From: Deinococcus koreensis
GTDB lineage: Bacteria > Deinococcota > Deinococci > Deinococcales > Deinococcaceae
NCBI RefSeq assembly: GCF_002901445.1
Contig: NZ_PPPD01000003.1
Location: 62,001-126,000 of the forward strand
Length of the DNA: 64,000 nt
Reading direction: 5' to 3'
Within the stretch, counting starts at the first letter, position 1, and each line of letters opens with the position of its first letter. The notes below the pieces were generated by a model. The model ran no database searches. It was not told the origin of the DNA and saw only the letters and a program-made list of their open reading frames with translations. Positions 51,940 through 59,825 of this stretch are shown one piece after another. The position numbers were made by a program, and so were the translations under genes.

Positions 51940-52596
51940 TTAGCTGGACGTGGTGTCCGGCCCCGGCCCGAGCGAGCGGCCGACCACCGCGTAGAGGGGA
52001 TCGCCGCCGAAGCGGCCGCGGGGCTGCGGACTCCGGTCGAGGGTCTCGATGGCCGTCCAGTTTCCGGCCGCCTCCAGATAGCGCCGAACCAGCTGCACCC
52101 GCCCGGCGTCTTCCAGCGCGTGCCAGACCATCACCGCCTTGCTCGGGAAGCAGCGGTTGGAGAAGGTGATCACCAGCGGCCCGCCCGGCACCAGCACCCG
52201 GCCCAGGTCGCGCAGCACGGAGACCGGATCCGTGAGGTAGTCGATGGACACCGCCAGCCCGGCCGCGTCGAAGGAGGCGTCGGCGAAGGGGAGGTGCGGC
52301 GCGGCATTCAGGTTCTGCACCACGAAGCGGCTCAGGCGGGGGTTGCCGGCGAGTTCGTCCCGGTTGAGGCCCAGACCGACCACCTCGCGGTACGCGACCT
52401 CCGGGGGCAGGTGGCTGATCCAGCTGCTCATCAGGTCGAGGACGCGGCCCCTCGCCGGAAAATACTCGCGGTACAGGGCCGTCACCGCCCCGATCGCGCC
52501 CTCGTCGATATGGGTCACGAAGCGGGGCTGGCGGTAGAAGAGTTCATCGGGGCTCTCGTCCTGGCGGCGGAAGGCGGCGGGCGGCAGGTCGTCCAT
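51940..52596 (-). CDS. Class I SAM-dependent methyltransferase
   Basis: 218 residues. The SAM-binding motif I reads VLDLMSSWISHLP rather than the usual glycine-rich loop, a form known in a subgroup of class I enzymes; motif II VVGLGLN and the LPFADASFDAA segment follow, then LGRVLVPGGPLVITF (motif post IV). ATG at 52596 is chosen because residues before it are low complexity. No strong ribosome binding site. Substrate unknown. Confidence 0.82.
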   Translation of the reverse strand: MDDLPPAAFRRQDESPDELFYRQPRFVTHIDEGAIGAVTALYREYFPARGRVLDLMSSWISHLPPEVAYREVVGLGLNRDELAGNPRLSRFVVQNLNAAPHLPFADASFDAAGLAVSIDYLTDPVSVLRDLGRVLVPGGPLVITFSNRCFPSKAVMVWHALEDAGRVQLVRRYLEAAGNWTAIETLDRSPQPRGRFGGDPLYAVVGRSLGPGPDTTSS

Positions 52597-52962
52597 ACCG
52601 CAGTCTGGCGGAGGCTCGGGCGCGGCACGGTGGGAATTCCACGGTCGGACGGGCTCCGGGGCAGCGGGAGCCGCCCTCCCCCTCCGTTCCCCCATTCATA
52701 CCCTTCTCCACCCCTCAACCCGCCCAGCACCGGGTCAGGGCGAACAGCCCGAGCTGACTCTCGCAGTGCTCGATCAGCAGCGGCGTCACATGCCGGCGCT
52801 TCGGCAGGCGCTGGCTGATGGCGATGTGGCGCGCCAGGCTGAGCAGGCCCCGAAGCCGCCGCGAACGGGCCCGAGCCTGCCGCCGAACTGCTGGCGCGGG
52901 GTCAGGACGCCGCCAGTCGGGCCGAGTTCTATACGGCGCTGGGGCTGCTATATCAGGCCCAG
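52597..52962. other. Region upstream of the TPR kinase gene with out-of-frame coding remnant
   Basis: The kinase frame is open from 52843 and reads like TPR protein (PEPAAELLARGQDAASRAEF) but has no start codon before GTG 52963. A different frame at about 52790-52860 (MPALRQALADGDVARQAEQA) looks like the true N-terminus, so a frameshift near 52850-52870 is likely. Confidence 0.5.
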
Positions 52963-54714
52963 GTGCAGGCCTTGCACGAGCAGTCCCCATCCCTGCCGGC
53001 CCAGACCTGTATCGCCCAGGGCAAGGTCTACCGGGATCTGGGCGAGCCCATGCGCGCGCTGGAGCGGTTCGATCATGCCCTGGAACTCTCGCTGGCCTGC
53101 GAGAACGAGGCCCTGCAGGGCGACGCGCTCAACCATCGGGCCGGCGTTCTGCACCTGTGTGGGGAATACGCACGGGCCCTCAAGGACACCGCAGAGGCCA
53201 TGCACCTCGCCCGGCGGCTGGGCGACGAGCAGCGGGCGGTGCACTGCCTGATCAACGTGGGCCTGCTCTACGAGAACATGGGCGATGACCTGCGCGCCCT
53301 GAACACCTGCGAGCAGGCCCTGGACATCCTCTCCACCCTGGATAACAGGCCCCTGGAAGCCATCTGCACGGTGAACCTGGGCTACGCCCATAAGCGCCCC
53401 GGCCAGGTCAAGGTCGAAATCGCGGCGCTCGACGGGCTGGGGCAAGTTTGGGCGGATCTCGGGTACAGTGCCGGCGCCCTGGATCTCCACCGGGTGGTCA
53501 TCCGCCGCGCCCAGGAGACTGAGGACGCGGAGAGCGAGATGGACGCCCTGCTGAACCTCGGCCGGGTCTTCCGGCAGACGGAGGAGCGGAGCCAGGCCAT
53601 CGACGCCTTCTCCAGAAGCCTGGACATCGCGCGGCGCAGCGGCCGCATGAAGACCGAGGCCGAGGCTCTAGAGCTGCTGGCCGACACGCTGATCGAGCTG
53701 GGCGACCAAGCCGAGGCGCTGAGGCATTTCCGGGAGTTCCACCGCGTCGAGAAGCTGCTGTTCAACGAGGAGGGCGAGCGCCGAACCCGGCAGCTGAGCA
53801 TCCAGTTCGATCTGGAACGCGCCCAGCACGAAACTGAGGTCCACCGCCTGCGAACCCGGGTCGAGCGCGAGGCCCGTGAACAGGCCGAGGCCACCGTCGT
53901 GCAGCGCACCCTTGAGCTGGAGCGCGGCCGGGACATCATCGAGCAGCAGCGGGCCGAGTTGCAGGGGAAGGTGCTCAGCCTCCACGGGCTGCTGGATCAG
54001 AACGAGGGGCTGCGCCAGCGACTGGTGCGGGCGGCCACCCGCAGCGCCACCCTCAACGAGCGCTTCCTGCGCCGCCTGAGCGCGGAGCTGCACGACGGCC
54101 CGGCCCAGGAACTGGGGTTCGCGCTCATGAAACTCGACAGCCTGGAGTTGGACGTGGTCGGTGAGGTCTCCCCTGCCCGCCGGGAGGAGGTGAACACAGA
54201 GCTGGAGGTCATCCACGGGGCCATCCAGCACGCCCTGCTGGAAATGCGCGCCATCTCCGGCGGGATGTGCCTCCCGGAACTGCATCACCTCTCGCTGACC
54301 GAAACCCTCGGGCGCGTGATCCTGGCCCACCAGCGCCGCACCGGCAGCGACGTGGAACTGCTGACCGACGGGGACGGGGAGGAGATGCCCCTGCCCCTGA
54401 AGATCACGGTCTACCGGCTGGCCCAGGAGTCCCTCACGAACGCGTTCAAACACGCGGGAGCGGTGGGCCAGCGCGTCGGCCTGTGGGTTGAGGCCCATCA
54501 GGTGCGGCTTGAGATCAGCGACTAGGGGCCAGGATTCCAGAAGCAGGGCACGCTGGAACGCGGCGAACACCTGGGCCTGCTGGGAATGCGGGAACGGGCG
54601 GAGAGTCTGGGGGGCAGTTTTCAGGTGGTCAGTTCGCCCGGTCAGGGCACGCGCGTTCAGGTACTCCTGCCCATCCCCGAATTCACCTCCAGGGGAGACG
54701 AGGCCGGTGCCTAA
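52963..54714 (+). pseudogene. TPR-containing NarL-type histidine kinase, interrupted by in-frame TAG
   Basis: TPR repeats (about 52963-53780) lead into a coiled coil and a HisKA_3 domain with LSAELHDGPAQELG, then HATPase_c with YRLAQESLTNAFKHAG. At 54523-54525 the G1 box that should read D-N-G-P-G-F reads D-TAG-G-P-G-F. The same frame stays open after the stop through LGLLGMRERAESLGGSF to TAA at 54712-54714, completing the kinase. A likely frameshift also removes the normal N-terminus. The downstream regulator starts at GTG 54707, 8 bases inside the extended frame, as in an intact coupled pair. The truncated product would lack ATP-lid and G2 regions. Confidence 0.8.
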
Positions 54715-55186
54715 CTCCCCCCTGCTGGAGCCGTCCGCGGCCGGCCTGGAGCCCGAATCCGTGCGGGTGCGGCGCGGCGCGGCCGGACTGGTGCTGGTGG
54801 ACGACCACAGCCGCTTCCGGGAAGCGACGGCGTCGGCCCTGCGGGTCGACCCTGCAGTGCAGATCCTGGGTCAGGGGAAGTGTGCCGACGACGCCCTGCG
54901 GCTGGCGCGCGACCTGCAGCCCGACCTGATGCTGCTCGACATCACCATGCCGGGCAATGGCCTGTGTGCGGCCCGGGCCATCCGCGCCACGTTCCCGGAT
55001 ATCCGGATCATTATGCTGACCTTCTCCGCCGCCGAGGACGACGTGAACGCGGCGCTGGCGGCCGGCGCACAGGGCTATGTGCTCAAGGGTGTAGGTGGAC
55101 GCAGCCTGCTCCGGATCGTGCAGGCTGTCCTGCGGAGAGAACACTACCTGGCTCCCGAACTCACCGGCCTGCTACTGCTGCGTTGA
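54707..55186 (+). CDS. NarL-type response regulator lacking its DNA-binding domain
   Basis: 159 residues. Receiver domain complete: VLVDDHSRFRE, phospho-acceptor Asp78 in LMLLDITMPG, MLTFSA and YVLKG. After YLAPELTGLLLLR the frame stops at 55184-55186, where a LuxR-type HTH of about 60 residues would normally follow. The AT-rich partition-like region starts about 40 bases on. Either the gene was cut by rearrangement or it is a receiver-only protein; the first is favoured because its kinase is also broken. Confidence 0.82.
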   Translation: MPNSPLLEPSAAGLEPESVRVRRGAAGLVLVDDHSRFREATASALRVDPAVQILGQGKCADDALRLARDLQPDLMLLDITMPGNGLCAARAIRATFPDIRIIMLTFSAAEDDVNAALAAGAQGYVLKGVGGRSLLRIVQAVLRREHYLAPELTGLLLLR

Positions 55187-55224
55187 TCCGGATCACGTCC
55201 TGGACGTAGAATTTCCAGCCTGAA

Positions 55225-55420
55225 TGCCATCTGTTAGGTTGTACACAGGCTAACACGTTTATTAGTAAGCATGTGTAGTAATCATTTTGTGTGTGTGTAA
55301 GTATGTTACTTATTAAGTTTGTGAATTTGTATGTTTTTTGATTCATGTTTTCACATACATATTTCTTTGTGCGTAAGTGATTTTGCAGATTCGTGCGCTA
55401 GTGTGTTAATTTGTGGACGA
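55225..55420. other. AT-rich region upstream of parA, candidate centromere (parS) or promoter region
   Basis: Bases 55261-55380 are only about 27% GC against roughly two thirds around them. It contains TGTTAG-N12-CTAACA (55232-55255), the palindrome TAAGTA-TGT-TACTTA (55298-55312), repeated GTAAGYATGT (55265 and 55299 areas) and several GTGTGTAA-like motifs. Such direct and inverted repeats upstream of parA are typical of partition sites and autoregulation. Confidence 0.55.
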
Positions 55421-55439
55421 AATGACTTCTTCGTCCACA
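55412..55439. promoter_or_regulatory. Perfect 10-bp inverted repeat across the parA start codon
   Basis: TGTGGACGAA (55412-55421) and TTCGTCCACA (55430-55439) flank 8 bases that include the ATG at 55422. Binding here by ParA or its partner would block expression; the arms also resemble the TCCACA half of DnaA boxes. Confidence 0.5.
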
Positions 55440-56063
55440 GGGCCTCTGGTCATCGCCGTCGCGGGCCTCAAAGGCGGCATCGCCAAAACCACCACGAGTA
55501 TCCATATCGCCGGGGTGCTGGCCGAGGCCGGACAACGTGTCCTGCTGGCAGACGGCGACCGTATCCGCACCAGCACCGCCTGGGCGCGGGGCGGCCATCT
55601 GCCCTTCACGGTGGCGGCCGTCACGGCGCTCGCCCGCGCCCGTGACTACGATGCGGTCATCCTGGACACCGAGGGCGGGCCAGGGAACACCGAGCTGCTG
55701 GAGTTCGCCCGCACCGCTGATCTGACGCTGCTGCCCACCAGCCCGGATATCAACGGTCTGGACGGCGCTGCCCAGACGGCCGAGGTGCTCAAGGGCGGCC
55801 AGATTCCACTCGACCGCTACGTGGCCCTGCTCACCATGGTTCGTCCCGGAGGTATGAAGGTGATCCAAGCACGCAAAGGACTGCAGCGCCTCGGCGTACC
55901 TGTCATGGACGCCAGCGTCCGGCTCTCGGAAGCCTTCCGGGACGCCGCGAATGCGGCGGTTCTGGTCAAGGACGTCAAGAGTGACATCGCGGCCAAGTGC
56001 TGGAGAGATTACCGCGAGGTCACGGACGAAGCCCTGAAGCGCGTGCTGGCGGGCCGCGCATGA
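55422..56063 (+). CDS. parA: ParA family partition ATPase
   Basis: 213 residues (216 if GTG 55413 is used). Deviant Walker A KGGIAKTTTSIHIAG with the signature lysine near the N-terminus, Walker A-prime VILDTEGGPGNTE, and a C-terminal region ending with helices typical of small type Ib-like plasmid ParAs without an N-terminal HTH. The usual D-x-D/Q switch reads ADGDRIRTSTAWA. It drives segregation of this replicon together with the small protein that starts in its stop codon. ATG 55422 lies inside an inverted repeat. Confidence 0.9.
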   Translation: MTSSSTGPLVIAVAGLKGGIAKTTTSIHIAGVLAEAGQRVLLADGDRIRTSTAWARGGHLPFTVAAVTALARARDYDAVILDTEGGPGNTELLEFARTADLTLLPTSPDINGLDGAAQTAEVLKGGQIPLDRYVALLTMVRPGGMKVIQARKGLQRLGVPVMDASVRLSEAFRDAANAAVLVKDVKSDIAAKCWRDYREVTDEALKRVLAGRA

Positions 56064-56413
56064 GCGACATCCTGAGCAGTCTGCAGCAGCTCCGGCAGAC
56101 CCGGGAGGAGCCACAGGTCGAGCCGGCCCCAGCCCCCGTTGCGTCCACTCCGTCCGCTGCCTCCACTGCCACTCCAACGCCAGAGGCACAGGCCGGTCGC
56201 GGCGAGGACAAGACACTGGCAGGGCGCGTTCCCCTGGCACTCCACCGTGACCTGACCCGCAGCCTGATCGACGTGGCCGACGACCTCGGCTGGCGACGGG
56301 TCAATGTGGACGAGGCGCTGGAGGCGGCCATCCGGGTCGTGCTGCGCGAGCCGGGCGCGCACGAGCGGTGGGTACAGGAACTGCAGCAGGTTCGCCGGGA
56401 GCGTTCCGGGTAA
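56060..56413 (+). CDS. Small ParA partner, probable centromere-binding protein
   Basis: 117 residues; ATG overlaps the parA stop. N-terminal half is a flexible Pro/Thr/Ala-rich arm, C-terminal half (LAGRVPLALHRDLTRSLIDV ... VDEALEAAIRVVL) has the strand-helix-helix look of a ribbon-helix-helix domain, as in ParG and Omega-type partners of small ParAs. No sequence match to classical ParB is seen. Function is inferred from position and fold character. Confidence 0.65.
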   Translation: MSDILSSLQQLRQTREEPQVEPAPAPVASTPSAASTATPTPEAQAGRGEDKTLAGRVPLALHRDLTRSLIDVADDLGWRRVNVDEALEAAIRVVLREPGAHERWVQELQQVRRERSG

Positions 56414-56759
56414 TATTCTGGGCGAGCCCGCCTGTGCTCACCAGAGTCAGGCGACTTCACCCGAAGGGCGTTACTTCGGATGGTGAGAGGGGATGCTCAG
56501 TAGGGGAGGGGAGAGGGAGGCCACCAGGAGCCCGGTTGATGCCTTTCCTGGCCCGCCCAGGGGCTCAGGAGCCCTGGGTCGCCGGTATGGGGTCGAGGAG
56601 TCCCCAATTGTTTCTACAGAGCCGCCTGAAGCCTCTGGTGCGATTGTGGCCTGTGGGAGTGAGCGGGTGTTGTTTCGCAACGGACTGCCCAGCTTTCGCC
56701 CACGACCTACATTTTCGACTCCTCCAGCATCTGAACTTATCTAACGGGCTTACCACGCC
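56414..56759. other. Convergent intergenic region between the partition and repA genes
   Basis: Apart from the hairpin at 56457-56486, no gene or repeat is supported. Short open frames on both strands have no recognisable content. Confidence 0.45.
56457..56486 (+). terminator. Hairpin after the partition operon
   Basis: CCGAAG (56461-56466) pairs with CTTCGG (56474-56479), extended by TCACC/GGTGA across a small bulge. It lies 45 bases after the stop of the small partner gene. Moderate terminator candidate. Confidence 0.4.
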
Positions 56760-58133
56760 TCAGCGCTGGCCCAGGCGCCATTTAAGTTCCCGTGCAAACT
56801 CTTCTTTCTGCAGTTTGGCCACCGCCGCCACAGCATCTTCAAGCAGTTTGACCACGTCGACCTCGCCATCCAGCAGGGCCTGACGCAGCGCGTCCAGATC
56901 GCTGACATCCAGCAGGCGACGGTAGTGGAAGTTGAGGCGGTTGATGGCTTTCTCCGCCACCTGCTCCGCAGGCAGATCCCTGAATTCATCCGCCAGGGTC
57001 GGCAGTTCCAGAAGCGGCTCCATGCGGTCGGCCTTGGCCGTTTTGACCTTCGCGGCCGGTGCGCCTCCAGCGGAGGCCGCCTTTGCGCCCGCTACCGGAT
57101 AGGGATACTCGTCCGGATGAGCGATCAGGTGCATAAGCGCGGCCGCCTTGGTCTTGCGGATCACCAGCACGGCGTCACGCACCAGCACGTCGAAGCGATC
57201 CATACTGGCGATCAGGAACTCCCGGCCGTGCTCCCGGACGAGCCGGCGCGCCACCCCGTCGGCCACCCCGTAGGTGCGAAAGCGGCGCGAGAGCACCGCG
57301 TCCATGGGCGTGAACTCCCGTACGAACTCGTAGCGGATCATCTGATCCTTACCGCGCCCTGTCAGGGTCACGGCACGCAGGTAACCGCGTTTGACCAGCT
57401 CTGCGTGGGGAGATTCCAGAGCGCGGCGGATGTTGCCGGGAATAGTGCTGGGAATCTTGCACTGATCCGCCCACCCGATCAGGCTGACCTCCAGCGTGTC
57501 GAGGGGCTCCTCCGGGTGCTGCGGATCGAAGCGGGCGCCGTCCAAGATCCGGTACAGCGCCCGCGTGCGGGGACGCGACAACGACAGCATGAATTCCGAG
57601 TCCAGCGGCTTGACGTAGCCGCTGCGGATGCTCGCCACGATGGAGTCGGCGAGACGGCCGGAAATGATGGTGCGCTCGTCGAAGCCGCCCGTTCGGTCGC
57701 CGCTGCTGAAATCGAGCGATTCGATGAAATGGAATTTGGCGTGCGTCCAGCGTCCTTTCGGGTGATCCCGCCAGCCCCCGCTGACGCTGTAGGACGAGGT
57801 GTGCAGCCGCTCCAGACAGTTCCGTAGCGTCGCGTGGTACTTCCCGGTGTTGTGCCAGCCGCAGAGCTTGAGCAGGGTGGTGGCACTCACCGAGAACCGC
57901 CCATCCTCCGGCTCCCCCAGCTCGATGTAGAGATTGAGCAGGGCCGCCGTGACGTCGCTGTCCAGACCGTGTGGCACGGCGTATTTCGGAAGCGCTTCGC
58001 ACTGCACCCGCACCACCCGGCCCTGCGATTCGAAGGTGACGTCCCATTCGTTGACGTCCGCCTGATCGACAGCGGAGATGAGATTGAGGCGCGACAGGTT
58101 CAGCTCGTCGAACCGGGTGAGCTTTGTGGTCAC
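56760..58133 (-). CDS. repA: Plasmid replication initiator RepA-type
   Basis: 457 residues. The N-terminal two thirds look like a winged-helix initiator: KYAVPHGLDSDVTAALLNLY, then SATTLLKLCGWHNTGKYH (helix-turn-helix-like), SRPRTRALYRILDG and GWADQCKIPSTIPGNIRRAL. This matches the initiator proteins found on Deinococcus megaplasmids and second chromosomes. The C-terminal part is Ala/Lys-rich, then helical. GTG start at 58133 has AGGGGG before it. The iteron array begins about 120 bases upstream, where RepA should bind to open the origin and to repress its own gene. Confidence 0.87.
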   Translation of the reverse strand: MTTKLTRFDELNLSRLNLISAVDQADVNEWDVTFESQGRVVRVQCEALPKYAVPHGLDSDVTAALLNLYIELGEPEDGRFSVSATTLLKLCGWHNTGKYHATLRNCLERLHTSSYSVSGGWRDHPKGRWTHAKFHFIESLDFSSGDRTGGFDERTIISGRLADSIVASIRSGYVKPLDSEFMLSLSRPRTRALYRILDGARFDPQHPEEPLDTLEVSLIGWADQCKIPSTIPGNIRRALESPHAELVKRGYLRAVTLTGRGKDQMIRYEFVREFTPMDAVLSRRFRTYGVADGVARRLVREHGREFLIASMDRFDVLVRDAVLVIRKTKAAALMHLIAHPDEYPYPVAGAKAASAGGAPAAKVKTAKADRMEPLLELPTLADEFRDLPAEQVAEKAINRLNFHYRRLLDVSDLDALRQALLDGEVDVVKLLEDAVAAVAKLQKEEFARELKWRLGQR

Positions 58134-58138
58134 GTCGC

Positions 58139-58215
58139 CCCCTTGATTGATGAATTCTAACGGTTACTGAAAAGAAAAGAACTGAATAACTACATTGATG
58201 ATCATCATCAAGTGG
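58139..58215. other. AT-rich segment between repA and the iterons, candidate unwinding element and repA promoter
   Basis: Bases 58141-58200 are about 32% GC. The minus strand has TAGAAT (58154-58159) as a likely -10 for repA. The perfect palindrome TTGATGAT-C-ATCATCAA (58195-58211) lies behind it and suits an initiator-dimer operator. An A-rich run (58170-58182) would ease strand opening. Confidence 0.5.
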
Positions 58216-58255
58216 GAGAGCCCCCGTGACGGTCTGGACGAAGGATTCCGGCATG

Positions 58256-58829
58256 ATCGCTCAGGTGTGTCGTGCACGATCGCTCAGGTGTGTCGTCGCC
58301 AGGGAGTGTAGATCGCTCAGGTGTGTCGTTCCTCACTGCGCGGATCGCTCAGGTAGGTCGTCGGTGTTCGCTCAGGTGTGTCGTGCCTGATCGCTCAGGT
58401 ATGTCGTCCAGGCAGAGGGCAATCGCTCAGGTGTGTCGTCGGGAACAGCTGGCTGATCGCTCAGGTATGTCGTCGGGAAAAGAGGCTGATCGCTCAGGTA
58501 TGTCGTCGGTGTAGAGGGTGTTTCGCTCAGGTGTGTCGTTGGTTGACTGTGGGCTGTCCCCAGGCTGGGTTTGGGGTTCTAATCCAGCCTCGGAGGGGGA
58601 GAAGGCCGGCACCCTCCACACTATTAGAGGCCACGAACGCTGTCCCACTCGATACATGGACTCGCAATCGCTCAGGTGTGTCGTACTCCCCAGGGGCAGG
58701 ATCGCTCAGGTGTGTCGTCGCCAGGAGATGTAAATCGCTCAGGTGTGTCGTCGGTGGCCAGACTGCTTCACTCAAGTGTGTCGTCCCTGGACGATCTTCC
58801 CGTATGCGGCAATCGCTCAGGTGTGTCGT
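58256..58829. repeat. Iteron array of the replication origin, 15 copies
   Basis: Consensus ATCGCTCAGGTGTGTCGT, all in one orientation, at 58256, 58279, 58312, 58344, 58367, 58390, 58422, 58456, 58489, 58522, 58667, 58701, 58734, 58767 and 58812 (starts). Most vary only in the GTGTG centre (TATG or TAGG) or the first two bases; the copy at 58767 is degenerate. Start-to-start spacing is 23 or 32-34, then 145 and 45, that is close to multiples of 11, so the copies face one side of the helix. Together with the neighbouring initiator gene this marks the replicon's origin. Confidence 0.9.
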
Positions 58830-59361
58830 CGGCGTATCATGACGTTGCCTAAATGAAAACCCCGTGCTGGACAGCAAAAATTTCCATCAGCTTAGGCGCA
58901 TGCGCGGATGATTTGGCTGGCGTTGAGGCGAACAGTCCACGACTCCTCGGTACACCGTGGGTTTCGGATCTGTCGCCCAGCTTGGAGAGATTGGATGCAG
59001 GCAGCACCCGGAGCTTTTGCCTCCGCACCTGACCTGGCGCGCGGCCCGAGCCCAATCCTGCACTATGTGCACCGCCGGCTGCGAAAGGGTTGGAGACTGA
59101 CAACTGTTCCTCCAGGGCGCGCGGAAAGTGCACTGGCGAGTGCAGGCGTGAATTCAAGCTGTCGCCAAGCGGGCATAGCACGCCGATTCAGTCGGAGGAT
59201 CTCAAAGCTTCGGATGGAGGAAGACCGTCTGAATGCGTTTGGTCACGCTGGAAAGAGGCTTCGAGTCGCCGAGCCAACGGCAGTCTCCGGTCGATGAGAG
59301 CGGTGGTTGAAAATGGTGTAAATTCTGCATCACGGTCAGTCCTAATGACCGACAACCCCTC
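58830..59361. other. Intergenic region without a supported gene
   Basis: Open frames on both strands show no domain, no good ribosome binding site and no convincing codon bias. Probably origin-flanking or decayed DNA. Confidence 0.45.
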
Positions 59362-59745
59362 ATGATGCCTCTTCCCGTCTCCAGCCCTGCCGCGCCGACC
59401 CACCAGCTCACGGATCGTGAATGGCGTGGGATCGAACGTCTGCTGCCTCTCCCCAGCCCGCGAGGTCGGCCGTTCGCTGACCGTCAGAGCGTCATGACGG
59501 GGGTGGTCTGGCAGTTCCTCACCTCCTGCCCCTGGCGGGCCGTGCCCAGGCAGTACGCACCCTGGCAGACCTGTTACCACTACCGGCGAGAACTCGATCG
59601 TCTGGGCGTATGGCCGGAGATCGTCCGGGCGCTGGAACTGGTGCCGGGGTCACTGCTCACCGGGACTGCGGGCAAGCCGGCGTCAGCCGACATGGGGGAT
59701 GGCTATCGGGTCGAACTTCTGCGTGGAACGGAGGAAGTGGAGTGA
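59362..59745 (+). CDS. IS5-type transposase N-terminal domain (DUF4096), fragment or orfA
   Basis: 127 residues. The segment LTDREWRGIERLLPLPSPRG followed by GRPFADRQSVMTGVVWQFLT and WRAVPRQYAPWQTCYHYRREL is the DNA-binding N-terminal domain of IS5/IS427-group transposases. The DDE catalytic part is not present in any frame downstream, and no terminal inverted repeats were found, so this is a remnant or a solitary orfA. It sits next to the origin. Confidence 0.75.
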   Translation: MMPLPVSSPAAPTHQLTDREWRGIERLLPLPSPRGRPFADRQSVMTGVVWQFLTSCPWRAVPRQYAPWQTCYHYRRELDRLGVWPEIVRALELVPGSLLTGTAGKPASADMGDGYRVELLRGTEEVE

Positions 59746-59825
59746 GACCCCGAACCGTCCTCACTGACGCTCTCAAATCTGCGGTCGGCCGACCACTTTC
59801 GACAGTAGACTGACCCGGTGAGACC

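Noticed and set aside
58570..58600. GGTTCTAATCC read as a tRNA T-arm
   Set aside because: The flanking bases do not form a T-stem and no acceptor, D or anticodon arms are present.
58256..58829. Repeat array considered as a CRISPR
   Set aside because: Repeats are 18 bases with spacers of only 5-16 bases (except one gap), no cas genes are near, and the array lies next to a replication initiator gene; an iteron origin explains it.
58908..59297. Plus-strand open frame of 129 codons after the iterons
   Set aside because: No recognisable domain, no ribosome binding site and atypical composition.
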